A DNA stretch of 64,000 nucleotides from positions 118,980-182,979 of the forward strand of contig QOQW01000011.1 in the NCBI GenBank assembly GCA_003327425.1. The letters run 5' to 3'. Positions 61,553-64,000 of this stretch are shown here, piece after piece. Positions within the stretch are counted from its first letter, which is position 1, and every line of letters starts with the position of its first letter. This stretch comes from Candidatus Ozemibacter sibiricus. GTDB taxonomy: Bacteria > Muiribacteriota > Ozemobacteria > Ozemobacterales > Ozemobacteraceae. The position numbers were made by a program, and so were the translations under genes. The notes below the pieces were generated by a model. That model searched no databases, was not told the DNA's origin, and saw nothing but the letters and a program-made list of their open reading frames with translations.

Positions 61553-62137
61553 TCATTCCACCCTTTCCCTTTCCGTGGCCCGTTGCGCGACGGGCACGCG
61601 GGTCCAGAAGGTTTTCAGCATCTCCCGGGCCCGGAAGAGGTGCACTTTGATCGTGCCGACCGGTTCTTCGAGAATCTGGGCGATCTCCTCATAGCGGAAC
61701 ATCAGACCGTGGCGCAGGATGAACACGAGGCGCAGGGCCAGCGGCAGGCGCATCAGGCAGTCATCGAGCAGAACCCGGCCGACGATGGTGTCGCTGGGTT
61801 CGTCTTCCAGGCCTGGCTGGAAGAGGCGTTCATCGAGCGGAACCAGTTGCCATTTCTGCCCGTGGCGACGGAAATGTTCGCCGATCAGATTGACGGCGAT
61901 GCGGGCGATCCAGGGGCCGAAGTCTCGGGTCAGATCGAAGGTTTCGAGTTTCTCGTAGGCGCGTAGGAAGGTTTCCTGACAGATGTCCTCGACCAGCTCC
62001 GGGCCGCGCAGGATCCGGCGGGCGAGGCTTTTGACGCGCGGCCAGTAGCGTTCGACCAGGGGGCGGAAGGCCTCCCGGCGCCCGGCCCTGACCTGCCGGA
62101 TCAGCTCGGCTTCGGTCTCGTGGCTGGCAGAGGGCAT
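61553..62137 (-). CDS. ECF-type RNA polymerase sigma factor
   Basis: 194 residues. Sigma region 2 is RRILRGPELVEDICQETFLR and the preceding AFRPLVERYWPRVKSLA; region 4 is LPLALRLVFILRHGLMFRYE followed by EEIAQILEEPVGTIKVHL, the helix-turn-helix. It has only regions 2 and 4, as extracytoplasmic-function factors do. It lies between a secreted protein gene (10 bp upstream) and its anti-sigma factor (1 bp downstream). Likely released from the anti-sigma factor by envelope stress. No autoregulated promoter is visible in the short gaps. Confidence 0.9.
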   Translation of the reverse strand: MPSASHETEAELIRQVRAGRREAFRPLVERYWPRVKSLARRILRGPELVEDICQETFLRAYEKLETFDLTRDFGPWIARIAVNLIGEHFRRHGQKWQLVPLDERLFQPGLEDEPSDTIVGRVLLDDCLMRLPLALRLVFILRHGLMFRYEEIAQILEEPVGTIKVHLFRAREMLKTFWTRVPVAQRATERERVE

Positions 62138-62147
62138 GCGGAGCGGG

Positions 62148-62987
62148 TCATTGCCCCGTCGGTGCCGACGGAACCTTGTCGGTGGCTGGTGTTACGTTGT
62201 ATTTGGGGGGCAACAGCGTCTTCTGGACGGTATCGGTGGGGACGCGCTGGATCTTCCCGCCGAACTTTTTGGGCGGTTGGCCAGGGACCTTGGGAACCCA
62301 GTATTTGAACTCGACCAGTTCCCCGGCGGCATTGCGGAAGGTGCCGCGCCGCTCCTCGAGCCGAACGTCTTTGGGGGGAGCGGGCGTGCCCGTCCCTTTG
62401 GGGGATTTGTCGGTGAGCCCCTCGGCGACGACGTCGAGAACGCCGAGCAGGGAATCGGGCGGTTTGCCGGTGGGGAAGACGGGAGAAGGCAATTGGGAGG
62501 CTGGGGGTCTCTGCTCGACGGGTTTGAACACCTTGCCGTTGCGCAACACCATTTTTTCGAAGGGGGAAATATCGGAGGGGATGAGTTGCAGCTCGCTCAG
62601 CAGAAGCAGCGTGCGACGGTTGATGTCGGTGATGGGCACCTGGGGTGGGCATTTTTCGCGATTGAACCGCTCGATGGCCCGTTCCAGCAGATCGGTATTG
62701 GCATCGGTCGAATACAGCGTTTCTTTCGCCGTCTGGCCGACCGGCGGACCTCCCGCCACATGGTTGGTGGCTTTGTTCGCAGTGGCGCCGAAAATGCCGG
62801 CTTTGGCAGGGGAGTCCAGGGCGCCTTTCGGCGGGGCGGAGGCGATGCCAGGAGGGGGCTGATCGTTCATCGGTTTCTGAGCTTCGAGGCAGGCGGGCCC
62901 GAGCCCCACCATCACCCAGGCCGCGAGGAGAGCGACCGTCAGGCCCGAGCCCCAGCGAGAAGGCGGTGCAAGGTGCAGGCACATCAT
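62148..62987 (-). CDS. Secreted protein of unknown function upstream of ECF sigma
   Basis: 279 residues from ATG 62987 (or the next codon, ATG 62984), chosen because GGAGG lies upstream and a signal peptide begins there (WGSGLTVALLAAWVMVGLG). The mature part is Pro/Lys/Gly-rich. It has a helical core (LLERAIERFNREKCPPQVPI, TLLLLSELQLIPSDISPFEK) and a C-terminal part with strands (LEERRGTFRNAAGELVEFKY). No family is recognised. It sits between a TPR-like gene and the sigma gene, all in one direction with 10-16 bp gaps, so one message is likely. Confidence 0.6.
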   Translation of the reverse strand: MMCLHLAPPSRWGSGLTVALLAAWVMVGLGPACLEAQKPMNDQPPPGIASAPPKGALDSPAKAGIFGATANKATNHVAGGPPVGQTAKETLYSTDANTDLLERAIERFNREKCPPQVPITDINRRTLLLLSELQLIPSDISPFEKMVLRNGKVFKPVEQRPPASQLPSPVFPTGKPPDSLLGVLDVVAEGLTDKSPKGTGTPAPPKDVRLEERRGTFRNAAGELVEFKYWVPKVPGQPPKKFGGKIQRVPTDTVQKTLLPPKYNVTPATDKVPSAPTGQ

Positions 62988-63003
62988 GGAAGAGACCTCC
63001 TGG

Positions 63004-64000
63004 TCAGAAGGAATTGGCCAGGGAATCGGCCGCGTCGGGTGGGGTATCGGCAGAGGGGGCCTCGCCGCCCTGGGTTTTGCCGGTCGCCGGAGCGGACGGC
63101 GCTGTGGTTTTCCCTGGACCATCGTCCCCAGAGGGCGGTGGAGTCGAACTTCCTGCCGAGAGGGTGGAGACCCGACCAGAATTCTTGGCGGCGCCTTCCG
63201 TCGCCTTTTTGGTGGTCGAGGCGGCAGGGGGAGCCTTGGCGGGCGTGGGGGCGGCGTTCTCGACCTGGGCCATCACCTGGATGGCGCGGTCGAGCCAGGG
63301 GGAGCCGGCATAGTTGGCCTGGAAGAAGGCCAGAAGCTTCTGGGCCTCCGCCAGTTTGCCGTCCATCTTGAGGGCCTTGATGAGGTAGTACAACCCTTGC
63401 GCTTCGAGGGTGCTGGCGGGCAGTCGGGTGGCCAGCCCCACTCGTTTGGCGGCCGCCTTGGGGGACAATCGTTCGAGGGAGGAGGGGGCCACCATGCTGG
63501 TGATCTGGGCCGGGGCGACCAACCGCGGATCATGCATGGCCTGGAGGAACGTGAGCGATGACGCCCAGAACCCGGTTGGCTTGGAGGTTTCCTGAGACGG
63601 GGGGGCGGCCAGTTCTTTCATCAACCGTTCGAAGGTGGGGTCGTCGAGGGTCATCTCGGCGAGCAGGGCGCGGGCGACCAGCGCGCGGCGGTCGGCTCCG
63701 GCCAGTTCGGCGAACGCGAGCAGGCGGCGGCTGGCAGCCACCTCTTCGCGGGCCAGGGTGGTTTCGAGGGCAGCATAGACGCCGTTGGGCAGTTCACGGG
63801 CGGCGGCTTGCAGGCGAGCCACCAGGGGGTGGGTCGCGGGCAGGTTGGCCCGGCAGAAATTGGTGAGCGCTTTTTCCAGAAGATGTTCGCGGAAGCTGTC
63901 GAGGCCGCGCAGAGCCGGGTCGGCCAGCAGGTCGAGGAACGCGGTGATGGCGGGGATGGTCTGGCCGTCGTGTTCGGCCCGCAGGGCGGCTTCGAAGGCG
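63004..64000 (-). CDS. Helical-repeat (TPR-like) secreted or envelope protein, 5' end beyond the window
   Basis: The frame stays open from the stop at 63004 to the right-hand window edge, so the internal GTG at 63822 is not a reliable start. The visible 332 or so residues are mostly helical pairs (for example LLAFFQANYAGSPWLDRAIQ and YLIKALKMDGKLAEAQKLL), TPR-like. A Ser/Thr/Ala/Pro-rich disordered tail of about 80 residues follows. No motif names a function. It is the first visible gene of a run leading into a secreted protein, an ECF sigma factor and its anti-sigma factor. Confidence 0.62.
   Translation of the reverse strand, partial: AFEAALRAEHDGQTIPAITAFLDLLADPALRGLDSFREHLLEKALTNFCRANLPATHPLVARLQAAARELPNGVYAALETTLAREEVAASRRLLAFAELAGADRRALVARALLAEMTLDDPTFERLMKELAAPPSQETSKPTGFWASSLTFLQAMHDPRLVAPAQITSMVAPSSLERLSPKAAAKRVGLATRLPASTLEAQGLYYLIKALKMDGKLAEAQKLLAFFQANYAGSPWLDRAIQVMAQVENAAPTPAKAPPAASTTKKATEGAAKNSGRVSTLSAGSSTPPPSGDDGPGKTTAPSAPATGKTQGGEAPSADTPPDAADSLANSF

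Noticed and set aside
63004..63822. GTG at 63822 as the start of the right-edge gene
   Set aside because: The frame continues open to the window edge with no stop, so this is an internal codon, not a supported start.
1..64000. tRNA, rRNA, CRISPR, insertion sequences, phage and integrase genes
   Set aside because: None were found: no cloverleaf-like or direct-repeat array, no transposase or recombinase motif and no terminal inverted repeats were seen by eye. A tRNAscan or ISfinder run would be decisive.

Overview
The window is a gene-dense, high-GC stretch of a bacterial chromosome. It has short intergenic gaps and many 1-8 bp start/stop overlaps, and I found no rRNA, tRNA, CRISPR array, insertion sequence or phage gene. 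The cell is probably diderm: there is an AsmA/TamB-like envelope protein, a beta-barrel candidate ending in Phe, a lipoprotein and an SLH/Ig-like surface protein. It is probably anaerobic or fermentative, because it carries a V-type ATPase operon and a ferredoxin-dependent 2-oxoacid oxidoreductase. The mix of chlamydial/spirochaetal-style V-ATPase, minor pseudopilins, FapA and Ig-like/SLH proteins would fit a deep lineage such as Candidatus Riflebacteria (Ozemobacteria). That placement is an inference, not a search result.

Layout. 1-6463: translation, ribosome assembly and secretion (trmD end, rplS, lepB, rbgA, phoH, 7TM-HD phosphohydrolase, ybeY). 6621-14569: two CNNM/CorC-type membrane proteins, DUF502, secreted DUF3048 protein, era, and a membrane-anchored degenerate nucleotide-cyclase/HEAT protein. 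14573-17645: an NtrC-type sigma-54 activator, then a near-consensus sigma-54 promoter driving a PTS EIIA (PtsN-like), an RsbW-like kinase and ndk. 17919-23552: an AsmA/TamB-like gene converging on a FapA and Ig/SLH gene pair. 23655-31161: a promoter-to-terminator V-ATPase operon E-X-A-B-D-I-K. 31239-34151 (minus): a giant membrane protein with a degenerate PHP-like domain. 34356-40726: glmM, a TPR lipoprotein, three pseudopilin-type proteins, an FG-GAP protein and a TPR protein. 40834-43127: an ABC exporter pair with a TPR protein. 43284-44015: a putative glycogen/starch-binding protein. 44038-48828: an isochorismatase-like protein, a P-loop ATPase and a 2-oxoacid:ferredoxin oxidoreductase with two gamma subunits. 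48976-51742: rsfS, rsmE, and an mtaB-type methylthiotransferase. 51929-53849: two small genes and an outer-membrane-like protein. 53900-60409: a CBM20-esterase, an AMP-ligase/carrier/HMG-CoA-reductase fusion, a formyltransferase-like protein, a B-box protein and a UbiA-family protein. 60556-64000 (minus): two secreted proteins of unknown function, an ECF sigma factor and its FecR-type anti-sigma factor.

The most novel object is the 1011-residue protein at 55137-58172. It joins an acyl-adenylating domain, a phosphopantetheine carrier domain and a class I-like HMG-CoA reductase domain in one chain, with all four expected reductase catalytic residues present. This looks like a carboxylic-acid-reductase logic (activate, tether, reduce) built on an HMGR fold. 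Its stop codon overlaps the start of a formyltransferase-like gene. Second-tier points are the sigma-54 promoter/activator pair, the PHP-like membrane protein, the duplicated gamma subunit, and a V-ATPase K subunit with a sodium-type ligand set.
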